A stretch of 64,000 bases of DNA from Acidimicrobiaceae bacterium (lineage in GTDB: Bacteria > Actinomycetota > Acidimicrobiia > Acidimicrobiales > Poriferisodalaceae): contig PBKA01000019.1 of NCBI GenBank assembly GCA_002721305.1, positions 78,602 through 142,601 on the forward strand. Direction: 5' to 3'. Numbering within the stretch: position 1 is the stretch's first letter; the number at the start of each line of letters is the position of its first letter. The notes under the pieces are model-generated. The model had not been told where the DNA came from. It did no database searches and saw only the letters and a program-made list of their open reading frames with translations. Position numbers and translations under genes: made by a program. Positions 8,240-18,409 of this stretch are shown here, piece by piece.

Positions 8240-9320
8240 TCTACCAGAGCTACAGCGAGCCCCCCGCATAACCAACTTGCGCCAAGCAATGAGTAAAACA
8301 TCCATAGATAGCTTTATGACGTCAGACCGCACCAGCGTTAGATGGCTCAGTGGATTTACTGGCTCGGCTGGCACGCTCCTCGTTACTGATGACACGCTTC
8401 TGCTGTTGACAGATGGGCGCTATGGCGACCAGGCGCCGGAAGAGACCGCAGGAACCGAAATTGAACTTTGCGTTGGTGACAGGAATCGTCACAAACAAGT
8501 GATCCACCATGAACTTTCGCGGTCAGCAACATTGGCCCTTGAAGCGGATCGCATCAGCTGGGGTGAGGTCGAAGAACTAAAAGAAATTGTCAAGGTCGCT
8601 TTGGTGCCAGCAAAGGGTTTGCTCTCCGATCTACGAAAAGTGAAAGAACCCGAAGAAGTGGCCCGCTTAGAAGCAGCGGCGACGATCGCGGATAAAGCAC
8701 TGGCTCAAGTGGTGCTAGGGCTCGGCGATGAGCCAACCGAAAGTGAATTTGCCCGTGTTCTTGATCACACCATGCTTGAGCTAGGAGCCGAATCGCTCTC
8801 GTTCGAAACCATATGTGCCAGCGGTCCGAATGCCGCGTTGCCTCACGCAAGGCCGTCAACCCGAACCATCCGATCAGGGGACCTAGTCATTCTGGACTTC
8901 GGTGCGGTCATCGACGGATATCACTCTGACATGAGCAGAACATACGCAATAGGAGATGTGGACCAGAATCGCTGGGACATGTTGGAGTCGGTAACGGCGG
9001 CGCAGAAACACGGGTGCGAGATAGTTCGGCCCGGGGTGAAGGCATCTGAAGTTGACAACGCTTGCCGGTCACACTTAGCGAAGAAAAACCTGTCCGAATA
9101 TTTCGTTCACGGGACAGGTCACGGTGTGGGCCTCGAAATCCATGAGGCTCCGTGGATTAACTCGCAGAGTGAGGACATACTCGAAGAATTCCAAGTAGTG
9201 ACTGTGGAGCCGGGCGTGTACCGTCCCGGTATCGGCGGTGTTCGAGTAGAAGACACTGTGTTGATTACGCCGTCGGGACATCGGCGGCTCACCGCGGCCC
9301 CCAAAGATCCAGTGATTTAG
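8232..9320 (+). CDS. M24B metallopeptidase (Xaa-Pro dipeptidase/aminopeptidase type)
   Basis: A 362-residue protein with a creatinase-like N-terminal domain (VRWLSGFTGSAGTLLV, LLTDGRYGDQA) and a pita-bread M24 catalytic domain. The metal-binding residues are visible in order: LDFGAVIDGYHSDMSRT (two Asp), HGTGHGVGLEIHE (His), VVTVEPGVY (Glu) and GVRVEDT (Glu). It should cleave N-terminal residues before proline. ATG 8232 overlaps the aroQ stop and is preferred to TTG 8214. Position between aroQ and efp is the standard one for pepQ-like genes. Confidence 0.93.
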   Translation: MVDLPELQRAPRITNLRQAMSKTSIDSFMTSDRTSVRWLSGFTGSAGTLLVTDDTLLLLTDGRYGDQAPEETAGTEIELCVGDRNRHKQVIHHELSRSATLALEADRISWGEVEELKEIVKVALVPAKGLLSDLRKVKEPEEVARLEAAATIADKALAQVVLGLGDEPTESEFARVLDHTMLELGAESLSFETICASGPNAALPHARPSTRTIRSGDLVILDFGAVIDGYHSDMSRTYAIGDVDQNRWDMLESVTAAQKHGCEIVRPGVKASEVDNACRSHLAKKNLSEYFVHGTGHGVGLEIHEAPWINSQSEDILEEFQVVTVEPGVYRPGIGGVRVEDTVLITPSGHRRLTAAPKDPVI

Positions 9321-9346
9321 TGGAGTGAGAAACCCGAAGGAAACCT

Positions 9347-9913
9347 ATGTCGATATCCACTTCAGATTTTAAGAATGGGATGACTATTGATTTGGACGAC
9401 GGTCTCTTCCAAATCTCGGAATTCCAACATGTGAAGCCGGGCAAAGGAGGAGCGTTTGTTCGGACCACCTTGCGAAACGTACGCACCGGGGCTGTCATCG
9501 AGCGAACCTTCCGAGCTGGGGAGAAAATGGAACGCGCTGTTATTGACAAACGCGAGATGCAGTACCTGTACTCAGACAACAGCGAGTTTGTGTTCATGGA
9601 CAGCGAAACCTACGAGCAACTTCAGGTTGAGCGGCAGCAACTCGGTAATGCGGCCGACTATCTCGTTGAAGGCAACATTGCTGTATTGCAGATGTACGGT
9701 AGCGAAATAGTTGGGACCGAACTTCCCGCATCGGTCGTCTTAACTGTCTCTGAAACGGAACCTGGTGTACAAGGAGACCGCGTATCTGGAGCGCGCAAAG
9801 CAGCGACCATGGAAACCGGTGTCGTGGTTCAGGTGCCTCTGTTTGTTGAAACAGGGGAACGACTCAAGGTAGATACGCGAACGGGTGACTATATAGAGAG
9901 AGCAAACGAGTGA
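9347..9913 (+). CDS. efp: Translation elongation factor P
   Basis: A 188-residue EF-P that relieves ribosome stalling at polyproline. The KOW-like N-terminal domain carries the loop HVKPGKGGAF with the tip lysine near residue 33, followed by the two OB domains (EGNIAVLQMYG, GVQGDRVSGARKAATMETG, KVDTRTGDYIER). No EpmA/B-type or other modification gene is nearby, consistent with actinobacterial EF-P whose tip lysine is generally unmodified. AAGGAAA lies five bases before ATG 9347. Confidence 0.97.
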   Translation: MSISTSDFKNGMTIDLDDGLFQISEFQHVKPGKGGAFVRTTLRNVRTGAVIERTFRAGEKMERAVIDKREMQYLYSDNSEFVFMDSETYEQLQVERQQLGNAADYLVEGNIAVLQMYGSEIVGTELPASVVLTVSETEPGVQGDRVSGARKAATMETGVVVQVPLFVETGERLKVDTRTGDYIERANE

Positions 9914-10329
9914 ATGGTGATCCCTTCGCCCCAAGCGTGTCAGCTCAGAAGAGAGAGGCCAGAGAGCGGGCGATTGAGTTGCTCTACGAGTCAGAAATCA
10001 GGGGAATTCCAATCACCGATCTCCTAGAGAACCAAGTGATGCCACCTGCACAAATGGTCAGCGACCTCGCCATCGGCATCTCCCAAGATATTGAACGGAT
10101 TGATGCTGAAATCGACGCGTACCTCCACGAAGGTTGGTCGCTGGACCGCCTTGGAATATTGGACCTCTGGATTCTCCGCTTAGGTGTCCATGAATTGCAA
10201 CTAGGCGAGGCGCCGGTAGCGGTGGTGATCAACGAGGCCGTCGAATTGGGTAATCGTTTTGGTGCGACAGACGAAAGTGGAGCCTTCATTAATGGTGTTC
10301 TCGGAAGCGCCGCCCGCGACATTCGTTGA
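9910..10329 (+). CDS. nusB: Transcription antitermination factor NusB
   Basis: A 139-residue all-helical NusB protein for rRNA transcription antitermination. Typical segments are RERAIELLYESEIRG near the N-terminus, WSLDRLGILDLWILRLGVHEL and the C-terminal VVINEAVELGNRFGATDESGAFINGVLG. GTG 9910 overlaps the efp stop by four bases. efp-nusB-pyrR is a frequent gene order in actinobacteria. Confidence 0.96.
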   Translation: MNGDPFAPSVSAQKREARERAIELLYESEIRGIPITDLLENQVMPPAQMVSDLAIGISQDIERIDAEIDAYLHEGWSLDRLGILDLWILRLGVHELQLGEAPVAVVINEAVELGNRFGATDESGAFINGVLGSAARDIR

Positions 10330-10393
10330 AAGATTCAACTGAGCGATAATGGTCATGGTGTAGAAGCTTCTTTCCACTAAGATCCACTCCTGA

Positions 10394-10431
10394 CCGTGAA
10401 GCGAGTCCAGAGAGGCTCGTACGGCAGGAGG
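10394..10431 (+). promoter_or_regulatory. PyrR-binding RNA loop with adjacent Shine-Dalgarno
   Basis: The leader of pyrR contains AGTCCAGAGAGGCT, matching the conserved PyrR anti-antiterminator loop (TCCAGAGAGGCT) of Gram-positive pyr operons. It can fold as CCGT-gaag-CGAG / CTCG-T-ACGG, placing the consensus in the loop. A strong AGGAGG (10426-10431) follows two bases after the stem and sits 7 bases before the pyrR GTG, so PyrR binding would be positioned to affect ribosome access. In Mycobacterium smegmatis PyrR is known to act by translational repression with a similar layout. Confidence 0.8.
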
Positions 10432-10438
10432 AAATACA

Positions 10439-11005
10439 GTGGCCGACCGCGAGCGCCGTATGACGCCCCCTTACGGGGGCGTTTTCGTTGCACGAACCAC
10501 CGTTTTGGATGCGTCGCAAGTCCGCAGGGCACTGACCCGCATCAGCCATGAAATCATTGAGCGTAATCAAGGCCTTGATGATGTTGTGCTCGTGGCACTT
10601 CAAACCGGAGGTGTCGAGATAGCCAGATTGGTTGCTCGGATTCTTTTTGAAATTGACGGGGTCGACGTTCCGGTAGGGACGCTTGATGTCGCGTTGTACA
10701 GAGATGACATCGCTCTAAGACCGGTTATGCCAGAAGCAGAGACAGATATTGAGATCGACCTTGGAGGCAAAGTAGTGGTCCTAGTCGATGACGTCCTGTT
10801 CACTGGCAGAACCATCAGGGCAGCCCTCGATGCGTTGACCGATTTCGGTCGACCACGTGCTGTCCAGTTAGCTGTAGTGATTGACCGAGGGCATCGCGAG
10901 TTGCCCATTCGACCAGATTTTGTCGGAAAGAACTTACCTACTCGCCGCGATGAGCTTGTTGACGTCAACCCGGAAGGAGTGTTGCTAGGGGAGATGCGTA
11001 AATGA
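10439..11005 (+). CDS. pyrR: PyrR bifunctional pyrimidine regulator / uracil phosphoribosyltransferase
   Basis: A 188-residue PyrR, the UMP-responsive RNA-binding regulator with UPRTase activity. The conserved start of the family is [18 protein letters not shown], and the PRPP-binding loop is [18 protein letters not shown]; the C-terminal [20 protein letters not shown] is also typical. GTG 10439 has an ideal AGGAGG. The first ~17 residues are extra relative to the family, and their codons contain a terminator-like hairpin. ATG 10460 is an in-frame alternative. It heads the pyr operon and overlaps pyrB (ATGA). Confidence 0.95.
   Translation: MADRERRMTPPYGGVFVARTTVLDASQVRRALTRISHEIIERNQGLDDVVLVALQTGGVEIARLVARILFEIDGVDVPVGTLDVALYRDDIALRPVMPEAETDIEIDLGGKVVVLVDDVLFTGRTIRAALDALTDFGRPRAVQLAVVIDRGHRELPIRPDFVGKNLPTRRDELVDVNPEGVLLGEMRK
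10463..10485 (+). terminator. Terminator-like hairpin inside the pyrR 5' end
   Basis: ACGCCCCC-TTAC-GGGGGCGT is a perfect 8-bp stem with a four-base loop followed by TTT (TTTT counting the stem base). It has the form of an intrinsic terminator, 32 bases downstream of the PyrR SD. It begins 24 bases into the pyrR frame, so it overlaps coding sequence. An attenuator role is inferred from its place after the PyrR loop. Confidence 0.55.
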
Positions 11006-11955
11006 CCAATCATCTGATTGACCTTAAGGATTTGGATAACAGTGCAATACGAGAGTTGCTGCATCTCACTGATCGATTCGTGGAAGTTTGCCAACGACCA
11101 ATTCCGAAAGTTCCGGCGCTAAGAGGACGAACGATTGCAATGGTCTTCTTCGAAGATTCAACTCGAACTCGAATGTCTTTTGATCTAGCGGCACACCGAC
11201 TTTCTGCAGACGTTCTTGAGTTCCCGACACATACCTCTTCGCTCTCGAAAGGCGAAACCCTTCAAGACACAGTGGAAACCATCAGTGCATTAGGGGTTGA
11301 TGCCCTGGTCATCCGTCACAGTTCAGGGGGACTTCCGAGAGAAATAGCGGATGGAGTCGGAGAGACAATTGCTGTAATTAATGCCGGTGATGGTTTGAAT
11401 GCTCATCCGACGCAGGGATTACTTGACGCCTACACCCTGTGCCAGCACTTCAACGGGTCGGCAGGGATCAATGCCTCATTGGAGGGAATCCGTATAGGGA
11501 TAGTCGGAGACATAAAGCACAGTCGTGTAGCGCGGAGCGACGTCACCGCATATTCCAGTCTTGGAGCAAAGATCACAGTCGTGGCCCCGGCTTCGCTACA
11601 ACCAGATGACATTGAAGATTGGCCAGTCGAAGTATCCGATGACTTGGATGATGTGCTTCCGGAACTCGACGTCGTCGGATTGCTCCGAATCCAAAATGAA
11701 CGGATAGATGAAGAGTTGGTTCTTTCGCTAGATGAATACATAGAACGATTTGGAATGACTGAAGTTCGGGCGAATTCCATGCGGAGTGAGGTAGTGATTA
11801 CTCACCCGGGTCCAGTCAACCGTGGTATTGAAATCGCCGACGCAGTGTTAGACAAGAGACCGAATGTTCTGGTGCAGAAGCAGGTCACAAACGGAGTAGC
11901 TGTTCGAATGGCTGTTCTCTTTCGGCTCCTTGGACTCGGAATCGAGATTGATTGA
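11002..11955 (+). CDS. pyrB: Aspartate carbamoyltransferase catalytic subunit
   Basis: A 317-residue ATCase catalytic chain condensing carbamoyl phosphate with aspartate, the first committed pyrimidine step. Motifs: [16 protein letters not shown] (carbamoyl-phosphate binding STRTR), the 80s-loop [23 protein letters not shown], and the aspartate-binding [11 protein letters not shown]. No regulatory PyrI chain is present. ATG 11002 overlaps pyrR. The next gene is carA; the dihydroorotase pyrC, which usually lies here in actinobacteria, is absent. Confidence 0.97.
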   Translation: MTNHLIDLKDLDNSAIRELLHLTDRFVEVCQRPIPKVPALRGRTIAMVFFEDSTRTRMSFDLAAHRLSADVLEFPTHTSSLSKGETLQDTVETISALGVDALVIRHSSGGLPREIADGVGETIAVINAGDGLNAHPTQGLLDAYTLCQHFNGSAGINASLEGIRIGIVGDIKHSRVARSDVTAYSSLGAKITVVAPASLQPDDIEDWPVEVSDDLDDVLPELDVVGLLRIQNERIDEELVLSLDEYIERFGMTEVRANSMRSEVVITHPGPVNRGIEIADAVLDKRPNVLVQKQVTNGVAVRMAVLFRLLGLGIEID

Positions 11956-12019
11956 TGTCACCTCCTCTTGGTCAGAGATGTCTCACAACAGTTTCACCCT
12001 TAAATGGAGAGGCATCTAG

Positions 12020-13108
12020 GTGAGTGCAATCCGTGAGGGAGCTCTAGTCCTTGCTGACGGGACAGTATTTGAAGGTGAGTTGGTAGGAGCGGATGTTGAT
12101 CTCGCAGCAGGTGAAGTAGTCTTCAACACCGTCTTGAGCGGGTACCAAGAAGTCATAACCGATCCTTCCTACGCCGGACAAATCATCAATTTCACCTATC
12201 CCCACATTGGTAACTACGGCGTCACGGTGGCTGACAATGAAGCGAAGCGGCCCTTCTGTAGAGGTGTAGTTGTTCGCGAACTCACGCGGCGGCGATCGAA
12301 TTGGAGGAGCGAAGGAGGCCTAGATGCCTACTTGCGATCCGAGGGGGTGCCTGGAATCGCCGGGGTGGACACACGACGTCTCACCCGCCATGTGCGCGAA
12401 AACGGAGCTATGCCAGGTGCTCTGGGATCAGCCCCCTTGTCTCGATTAGAGGAGGCCGCTGCGTCGGAACCTGGGACCAATGGCATCGACCTGGTCAGTG
12501 AGGTAACAACTTCGGAGCTGTACCAAGCCGGTGATGGCCCCTTCCGAGTCGTCGCGTACGACTTGGGGATAAAGAAATCAATTGTTCAACAACTATCAGA
12601 CATCGCAACGGTGTTGGTGGTTCCTGCGGGCACAACCAGTGACCAGGTGCTCGCTTTGGAACCTCATGGAGTGTTTCTTTCTAATGGTCCGGGAGATCCA
12701 ACCATGGCGGGCCAAGTGGTTCAGGCTCTCGGTGACCTACTTGGGCAAGTCCCGGTGTTTGGTATTTGTCTCGGCCATCAAATTCTTTCGTTGGCACTCG
12801 GGGGAAAGTCATACAAGATGAAATTTGGTCATCATGGGGGCAATGTCCCAGTTCGAAATCTTGACAGTGGACGTATTGAAATCACCAGCCAAAATCATAA
12901 TTTTGCCATTGAGTCAGGTTCAGTCCCGGCAGTCACTGAGACCCACGTTTGCCTGAACGACGGGGCTCTCGAAGGGTTGAGATGTAACGACATACCGGCG
13001 TTCAGCGTTCAATATCATCCTGAGGCTAGCCCCGGACCCCATGACTCTCGCTATCTCTTCGAAGAGTTTGCCGAGCTCATGAACTCCTTTCACGGGAGTG
13101 TTAGCTAA
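12020..13108 (+). CDS. carA: Carbamoyl-phosphate synthase small (glutaminase) subunit
   Basis: A 362-residue class I glutamine amidotransferase subunit. The CarA-specific N-terminal domain ([35 protein letters not shown]) precedes the amidotransferase domain with the nucleophile in [15 protein letters not shown] and the His/Glu pair in [19 protein letters not shown] lies upstream of GTG 12020. Its stop overlaps the carB start (TAATG), as expected for partners in one complex. Confidence 0.97.
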   Translation: MSAIREGALVLADGTVFEGELVGADVDLAAGEVVFNTVLSGYQEVITDPSYAGQIINFTYPHIGNYGVTVADNEAKRPFCRGVVVRELTRRRSNWRSEGGLDAYLRSEGVPGIAGVDTRRLTRHVRENGAMPGALGSAPLSRLEEAAASEPGTNGIDLVSEVTTSELYQAGDGPFRVVAYDLGIKKSIVQQLSDIATVLVVPAGTTSDQVLALEPHGVFLSNGPGDPTMAGQVVQALGDLLGQVPVFGICLGHQILSLALGGKSYKMKFGHHGGNVPVRNLDSGRIEITSQNHNFAIESGSVPAVTETHVCLNDGALEGLRCNDIPAFSVQYHPEASPGPHDSRYLFEEFAELMNSFHGSVS

Positions 13109-16100
13109 TGCCAAGACGTGACGACATCGAAAGCATTCTGATCATTGGATCTGGGCCCATCGTCATCGGACAAGCCTGTGAATTCGACTACTCGGGTACA
13201 CAAGCTTGCCGTGTGTTACGAGATGAGGGCTACCGCATCATTCTCGCGAACTCAAACCCTGCGACAATCATGACGGATCCTGAATTCGCCGACGCCACCT
13301 ATATCGAACCGCTTCAAGCTGATGTCCTGGCAGCCATTATTGAACGCGAGAGACCGGATGCGATTCTCCCCACTCTAGGAGGCCAAACAGCTCTCAATCT
13401 TGCTACTGAACTCGTCGAATCTGGAGTGTTAGAGCAATACGACGTAGAGATGATTGGTGCAAGCGGTGAGGCGATAGCGACCGCTGAAGATCGAGACTTA
13501 TTTAGGCGAGCCATGCAGGAAATAGGCTTGCAGTGCGCCCAATCGGGAATAGCTCACAACATGGATGAAGCTATGGAGGTGATAGAGGACATCGGGCTTC
13601 CAGTCATCATTCGCCCCGCCTACATTTTGGGTGGTAAGGGCACGGCTTTCGCGCACACTGCGGAAGAATTTGAGCGCGTAGCGGCCATAGGTCTAGAAGC
13701 GAGTCCGATCTCCGAGATATTGATTGAACAATCGATCAAGGGTTGGAAGGAATTTGAACTCGAAGTAATGAGAGATCACGCCGACAACTGTGTCGTGATT
13801 TGCTCTATCGAAAATGTCGACGCGATGGGGGTCCACACGGGTGATTCGATAACAGTCGCGCCTGCCCAGACATTGTCGGACGTCGAATACCAGCAAATGC
13901 GTAACTCAGCATTTGCTTGCATCCGACGAGTTGGAGTTGAAACCGGCGGTTCCAATGTCCAATTCGCAGTTCACCCTGAGACCGGCGAACAAATCGTTAT
14001 TGAAATGAACCCACGGGTAAGCAGGAGCTCAGCCTTGGCTTCAAAAGCAACGGGATTTCCAATTGCGAAGATCGCTGCGCGTTTGGCTGTTGGGTATCGC
14101 CTTGACGAAATTACCAATGACATTACTGAGAAAACTCCAGCGAGTTTCGAGCCCACAATCGATTACGTCGTCACCAAGATCCCACGCTGGGCCTTTGAGA
14201 AACTGCCAGGAGCATCCGGCGTGCTCGGACCCCAGATGCAATCCGTGGGAGAGGCCATGTCTATTGGGCGAACCTTTCCCGAAAGCCTCCAAAAAGGCAT
14301 TCGCTCTCTAGAACAGGGCCGGGTGGGGCTGAACGCTGATCCAGGAGAGAAGCACTATCTCGAGCAAGAAACCAAAGAGCTACTTTCGGAGATCTCGGTT
14401 CCGACAGCCGAAAGGCTTTTCCAAATAGCGGAGCTAATGAGGCGAGGGGTCGGCATCGAGGAGATCAATGTCGCCTGTGAAATCGATCCATGGTTCCTTG
14501 ATCAGATGCAGATGATTGTCGAAGAACGCATTCATCTAGAACTAGCGGATTGTTCATCGCTCAGTCGACTTGAATGGCGACGTGCAAAGCAGTTGGGTTT
14601 TTCAGATGCCCAACTCGCTTATTTGATGCAGGTCGATGAAGGTGACGTCCGCTTGGCGAGACTGGCTCAGGGTGTCAAAGCAACTTTTAAGACCGTTGAT
14701 ACGTGCGCTGCCGAATTCGATGCAATAACGCCGTATCACTATTCGACCTATGAGGATGAAGACGAAATACGAGCCGGGGAGCGGCCTCGAATGATGATTC
14801 TCGGCTCGGGTCCAAACCGGATTGGTCAAGGCATTGAATTTGACTATTGCTGCGTTCACGCGAGCTTTGCCCTGGAAGAAGCTGGTTACGAAACGATCAT
14901 GGTTAACTGCAATCCCGAAACAGTGTCGACGGACTATGACACTTCGGATCGTCTCTATTTTGAACCGCTCACATTAGAAGACGTGCTGAACGTCATTGAT
15001 GCCGAGAAACCAACTGGGGTCATAGTCAGCCTGGGCGGCCAGACCCCGCTGAAACTTTCTTCTGGCTTGCCGAGTTCTCTTGTCTGCGGAACCTCTCCTG
15101 ACTCAATTGATCTGGCCGAAGACAGAGAACGGTGGAATTCCTTGTGCGCTCAACTGGAAATTCCCCAACCGCCAGGGGGAACGGCCGTCACCTTTGAACA
15201 GGCCTCAGCGATTTGCGACCGGATCGGATTCCCAGCTCTAGTTAGGCCCAGTTATGTGCTGGGTGGTAGGGCCATGACCATCGTGTATGACCTTGACGAA
15301 TTACGAGATGCGATGGACGACCTAACTGCGTTCGGTGGTCTGGGACGCGAAGGGGAGCTATCCGCGGAACGACCAGTACTGGTGGATCGCTTCTTAGAAG
15401 ACGCAATTGAAGTTGATGTCGACTCCATCAGAGATCACACGGGGGAATTTGTGCTGGGAGGCATCCTGGAACACGTTGAAGAGGCGGGAGTGCACTCGGG
15501 TGACAGCGCGTGCGTTATCCCTCCCCCCAACCTCTCCATGGAGACCCAGGAAGTGATAATTGAATACACGCAGCGGCTAGCTGAACGTCTTAATGTTGTT
15601 GGACTGTTAAACGTTCAGTTCGCAGTTAAACAGGGTCAAGTCTTTGTTATTGAGGCTAACCCACGCGCTTCGCGAACAGTTCCCTTTGTCGCTAAGGCAA
15701 CAGGTGTGCAGTTGGCCAAAGTTGCAGCCCGAGTAATGGCCGGTGAAACCCTAGAAGAACTGCGACTTTCCAAGGCTTTACCAGATGCCATTCGCGAAGG
15801 CCACGTCGCCGTCAAAGAAGCGGTGCTTCCGTTCCAGCGGTTCCCCGATGTTGACACCGTCCTCGGTCCTGAGATGCGATCCACTGGTGAAGTCATGGGC
15901 ATAGATACCACTTTCGGCTTAGCGTTCGCTAAGAGCCAAATAGCGGCCGGCGAAGGGTTGCCTCTCGGCGGAACCATATTCTTCTCATTAGCTGACAGAG
16001 ATAAAGACTATGGCCTTGAGGCTGCCAAAGGATTTGTAGAACTTGGTTTCGAAATCGTAGCTACTGAAGGAACAGCTGAATTTCTAGAGGGCAACGGAGT

Positions 16101-16401
16101 ACACGTCGAAACGGTCGTGGCGAAGCTCAGTGAAGAGGGCCGAGAGATTAGCGCGGGAGTGGATGCAGTTGAGCTCATTGGGGCAGGTCAAGTGAAACTA
16201 GTGGTCAACACGCCTCAAGGACGAGGACCGAGAAGCGATGGCTACCGAATTCGTTTCGCATCGACAGCGCACAAAGTTCCATGTTTAACGACGGTTGCAG
16301 CAGCGCGAGCGGCTGCAGTTGGTATGAGAGAATGGATGTCAAATCCGTTAACGGTCAGACCACTGCAGGAGTTCCTTGGTCTCGAGGTATCAAAACAGTG
16401 A
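13108..16401 (+). CDS. carB: Carbamoyl-phosphate synthase large subunit
   Basis: A 1097-residue ammonia-dependent synthetase with two homologous ATP-grasp halves. The N-terminal half opens with [17 protein letters not shown] and holds [12 protein letters not shown] and [18 protein letters not shown]. The second half opens with [17 protein letters not shown] and holds [11 protein letters not shown] and [18 protein letters not shown]. The C-terminal MGS-like allosteric domain ([18 protein letters not shown]) is complete. Length is normal. The stop overlaps the pyrD start (GTGA). Confidence 0.98.
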   Translation: MPRRDDIESILIIGSGPIVIGQACEFDYSGTQACRVLRDEGYRIILANSNPATIMTDPEFADATYIEPLQADVLAAIIERERPDAILPTLGGQTALNLATELVESGVLEQYDVEMIGASGEAIATAEDRDLFRRAMQEIGLQCAQSGIAHNMDEAMEVIEDIGLPVIIRPAYILGGKGTAFAHTAEEFERVAAIGLEASPISEILIEQSIKGWKEFELEVMRDHADNCVVICSIENVDAMGVHTGDSITVAPAQTLSDVEYQQMRNSAFACIRRVGVETGGSNVQFAVHPETGEQIVIEMNPRVSRSSALASKATGFPIAKIAARLAVGYRLDEITNDITEKTPASFEPTIDYVVTKIPRWAFEKLPGASGVLGPQMQSVGEAMSIGRTFPESLQKGIRSLEQGRVGLNADPGEKHYLEQETKELLSEISVPTAERLFQIAELMRRGVGIEEINVACEIDPWFLDQMQMIVEERIHLELADCSSLSRLEWRRAKQLGFSDAQLAYLMQVDEGDVRLARLAQGVKATFKTVDTCAAEFDAITPYHYSTYEDEDEIRAGERPRMMILGSGPNRIGQGIEFDYCCVHASFALEEAGYETIMVNCNPETVSTDYDTSDRLYFEPLTLEDVLNVIDAEKPTGVIVSLGGQTPLKLSSGLPSSLVCGTSPDSIDLAEDRERWNSLCAQLEIPQPPGGTAVTFEQASAICDRIGFPALVRPSYVLGGRAMTIVYDLDELRDAMDDLTAFGGLGREGELSAERPVLVDRFLEDAIEVDVDSIRDHTGEFVLGGILEHVEEAGVHSGDSACVIPPPNLSMETQEVIIEYTQRLAERLNVVGLLNVQFAVKQGQVFVIEANPRASRTVPFVAKATGVQLAKVAARVMAGETLEELRLSKALPDAIREGHVAVKEAVLPFQRFPDVDTVLGPEMRSTGEVMGIDTTFGLAFAKSQIAAGEGLPLGGTIFFSLADRDKDYGLEAAKGFVELGFEIVATEGTAEFLEGNGVHVETVVAKLSEEGREISAGVDAVELIGAGQVKLVVNTPQGRGPRSDGYRIRFASTAHKVPCLTTVAAARAAAVGMREWMSNPLTVRPLQEFLGLEVSKQ

Positions 16402-17321
16402 GCGCGTATGACACCTCGGTACAGGTCGGTTCTGTGACGCTTCCCAACCCCGTAATGACTGCCTCCGGAACAGCAGGTCACGGCGCGGAACTAGCACCAT
16501 ATTTTGATTTGTCGGAACTCGGTGCAGTGGTAGTGAAATCGCTATCGGCTGAGCCGTGGCCAGGTAACCCAAGCCCCCGAGTGCATGCCACTTCGTCGGG
16601 CATGATTAACTCGGTCGGGCTCCAAAACCCTGGAATCGATTGCTGGCTGCAGGAGGATCTCCCGGCTTTGTTGGATCTTGGTGCACGGGTTGTCGTCAGT
16701 ATCTGGGGACGAACCGTTGCCGAATATGGTGAAGTTGCAAGGCGTCTGGAAGGAGTCAAAGGCTTGACAGCGGTTGAAGTGAATGTGAGTTGCCCGAATC
16801 TGGAAGATAGAGGGGACATGTTCTCGCACGCGCCGGAGACCTGCGAAGCCGCGGTGGGCGCTTCACTAGCTTCAGGTTTGCCGACCTGGGCGAAGTTGAG
16901 TCCAAATGTCACCGACATTGTTCCAATAGCGCGGGCAGCGATGGGTGCCGGCGCCGAAGCTCTCACTCTCACCAACACCGTTTTCGGAATGGTCATAGAC
17001 CCCGATACCCAAAAGCCCGTGCTTGGTAATGGTGGGGGAGGGCTTTCAGGCCCGAGTATCCGCCCGGTAGCAGTTCGAGCGGTGTACGACGTCTACGCGT
17101 CCTTAGGAGCCATCCCGATTGTGGGAGTTGGTGGGATCGCCAAAGAGGAACATGTCGTCGAATTCCTTGCGGCCGGAGCTTCCGCGGTCCAGGTGGGTTC
17201 TGCTCATTTCGCTGACCCGAAAGCTTCCCGACGAATCCTTCGAGATTTGGAACGATGGTGTCGTAAACGTCGCGTAAGTTCGATGAAATCTTTGACTGGA
17301 ACAGCTCATGAAACCCCCTGA
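16398..17321 (+). CDS. pyrD: Dihydroorotate dehydrogenase, class 1B-like
   Basis: A 307-residue FMN enzyme oxidising dihydroorotate to orotate. Motifs: [29 protein letters not shown], the class 1 catalytic cysteine in [55 protein letters not shown]. The soluble, class 1 form with NVSCPN fits type 1B, which normally works with the PyrK iron-sulfur flavoprotein; no pyrK is in the window. The ORF-track start (16281) lies 120 bases inside carB. GTG 16398 overlaps the carB stop and gives a normal N-terminus. Confidence 0.94.
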   Translation: MSAYDTSVQVGSVTLPNPVMTASGTAGHGAELAPYFDLSELGAVVVKSLSAEPWPGNPSPRVHATSSGMINSVGLQNPGIDCWLQEDLPALLDLGARVVVSIWGRTVAEYGEVARRLEGVKGLTAVEVNVSCPNLEDRGDMFSHAPETCEAAVGASLASGLPTWAKLSPNVTDIVPIARAAMGAGAEALTLTNTVFGMVIDPDTQKPVLGNGGGGLSGPSIRPVAVRAVYDVYASLGAIPIVGVGGIAKEEHVVEFLAAGASAVQVGSAHFADPKASRRILRDLERWCRKRRVSSMKSLTGTAHETP

Positions 17322-18015
17322 TGTCTCAGACGACGTTCGTTCACGCCTCGCTATCGCACTCGACGTCGATGACCTGGTTGAGGCGGGTCGCTTAGGGCGG
17401 CGAATGTTGCCGTGGTTTTCGGTGGCGAAAATTGGCCTCGAACTCTTTTCGGCTGCCGGACCCGAAGCGGTGGGTGCCTTTGTTGATCAGGGATACAAGG
17501 TTTTCCTCGATATGAAACTGCATGACATACCTACCACCGTTGGAAGGGCATCGAGGGTGTTAGGGAGTCTCGGCGTTTCTTATGTCACTGTTCACTCATC
17601 GGGAGGAGTCGACATGCTTTCTGCAGCCGTTGACGGTCTGCACGAAGGCGCCTCCGCTGCTGGCCTGTGTCCTCCGGCGGTGCTCGCTGTGACCGTTTTG
17701 ACCTCAGAACCAAACGCCCCGAGGACTGTTTTGGAAGAGAGACTTACGTTTGCTTCGGAGGCTAATTGTGGCGGGGTTGTATGTGCGGCTAGTGATCTCG
17801 GGCAAGTGTCACGGCTAGCTCCAGAACTTCTGACAGTTGTCCCCGGTATTAGACCCGAAGGAGTCGCGAGTCACGATCAAGGGAGACCAGCGACACCGAG
17901 TACCGCAATTCAAAACGGTGCAGGCATTTTGGTTATCGGACGAGCAGTGACAGCCGCAGATGAGCCTGAGGTGGCTGCCAGCGCTATAGCAATGGAAGTT
18001 GCAAACGCAATATAA
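17308..18015 (+). CDS. pyrF: Orotidine-5'-phosphate decarboxylase
   Basis: A 235-residue group I OMP decarboxylase, the last step of UMP synthesis. Motifs: LAIALDVDD at the first strand, KIGLELF, the catalytic FLDMKLHDIPTTVGRA (DxKxxDxP), VTVHSSGG, VPGIRPEG and GILVIGRAVTAADEPE. It overlaps pyrD by 14 bases, closing the pyr operon. Confidence 0.97.
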   Translation: MKPPDVSDDVRSRLAIALDVDDLVEAGRLGRRMLPWFSVAKIGLELFSAAGPEAVGAFVDQGYKVFLDMKLHDIPTTVGRASRVLGSLGVSYVTVHSSGGVDMLSAAVDGLHEGASAAGLCPPAVLAVTVLTSEPNAPRTVLEERLTFASEANCGGVVCAASDLGQVSRLAPELLTVVPGIRPEGVASHDQGRPATPSTAIQNGAGILVIGRAVTAADEPEVAASAIAMEVANAI

Positions 18016-18044
18016 GAAGTGAGTCACAGGTTCCGTCGCCCCGT

Positions 18045-18050
18045 TAGACT
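18045..18050 (+). promoter_or_regulatory. Putative -10 element (TAGACT) for leaderless mihF
   Basis: TAGACT ends 8 bases before the mihF ATG, in the 43-base pyrF-mihF gap. No ribosome-binding site is visible before this ATG, so a leaderless message starting at or next to it is plausible. Confidence 0.45.
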
Positions 18051-18058
18051 GATCGGCC

Positions 18059-18376
18059 ATGCCTAACCCGCCCCGTCTTTCACCAGAGCAACGTGAAGCA
18101 GCCCTCGAAAAAGCCGCGGCGGCGAGACGAGTAAGAGCCGAAACGAAGGACCGCTTAAAGATGGGCCTGGTTTCATTTGATGAGCTACTTCGCTTGGCTG
18201 ACAGTGACGAGCTTGTCGGCAAGATGAAGACGCTAGCGGCTTTGGAGTCGATGCCGAAAATAGGGAAAGTAAAAGCCCGGCGACTCATGACGGAAGTGGG
18301 TATCGCCGAAGGCAGAAGACTAAAGGGTCTGGGCGAAAATCAACGCGACCAGCTGGTGGCCTTTTTTGCGAGTTGA
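18059..18376 (+). CDS. mihF: Integration host factor, actinobacterial type (mIHF)
   Basis: A 105-residue nucleoid-associated protein. It has an arginine/lysine-rich N-terminal helix (EQREAALEKAAAARRVRAE) and a helix-two-turn-helix-type DNA-binding core (ALESMPKIGKVKARRLMTEVGIAEGRRLKGLG). This is the mIHF family, unrelated to the proteobacterial HU/IHF fold and restricted to Actinomycetota, so it is a useful taxonomic marker. The order pyrF-mihF-gmk-rpoZ is conserved in the phylum. Confidence 0.96.
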   Translation: MPNPPRLSPEQREAALEKAAAARRVRAETKDRLKMGLVSFDELLRLADSDELVGKMKTLAALESMPKIGKVKARRLMTEVGIAEGRRLKGLGENQRDQLVAFFAS

Positions 18377-18383
18377 GATCTTC

Positions 18384-18407
18384 GACCCAATGCTGAAGAA
18401 TTGGGTC
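18384..18407 (+). other. Hairpin between mihF and gmk
   Basis: GACCCAAT-GCTGAAGA-ATTGGGTC is a perfect 8-bp stem with an 8-base loop, starting 8 bases after the mihF stop and ending 2 bases before the likely gmk start. It lacks a T-run, so it is not a canonical terminator. It could be a processing or translation-control structure. It contains the alternative TTG start of gmk. Confidence 0.5.
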
Positions 18408-18409
18408 TT

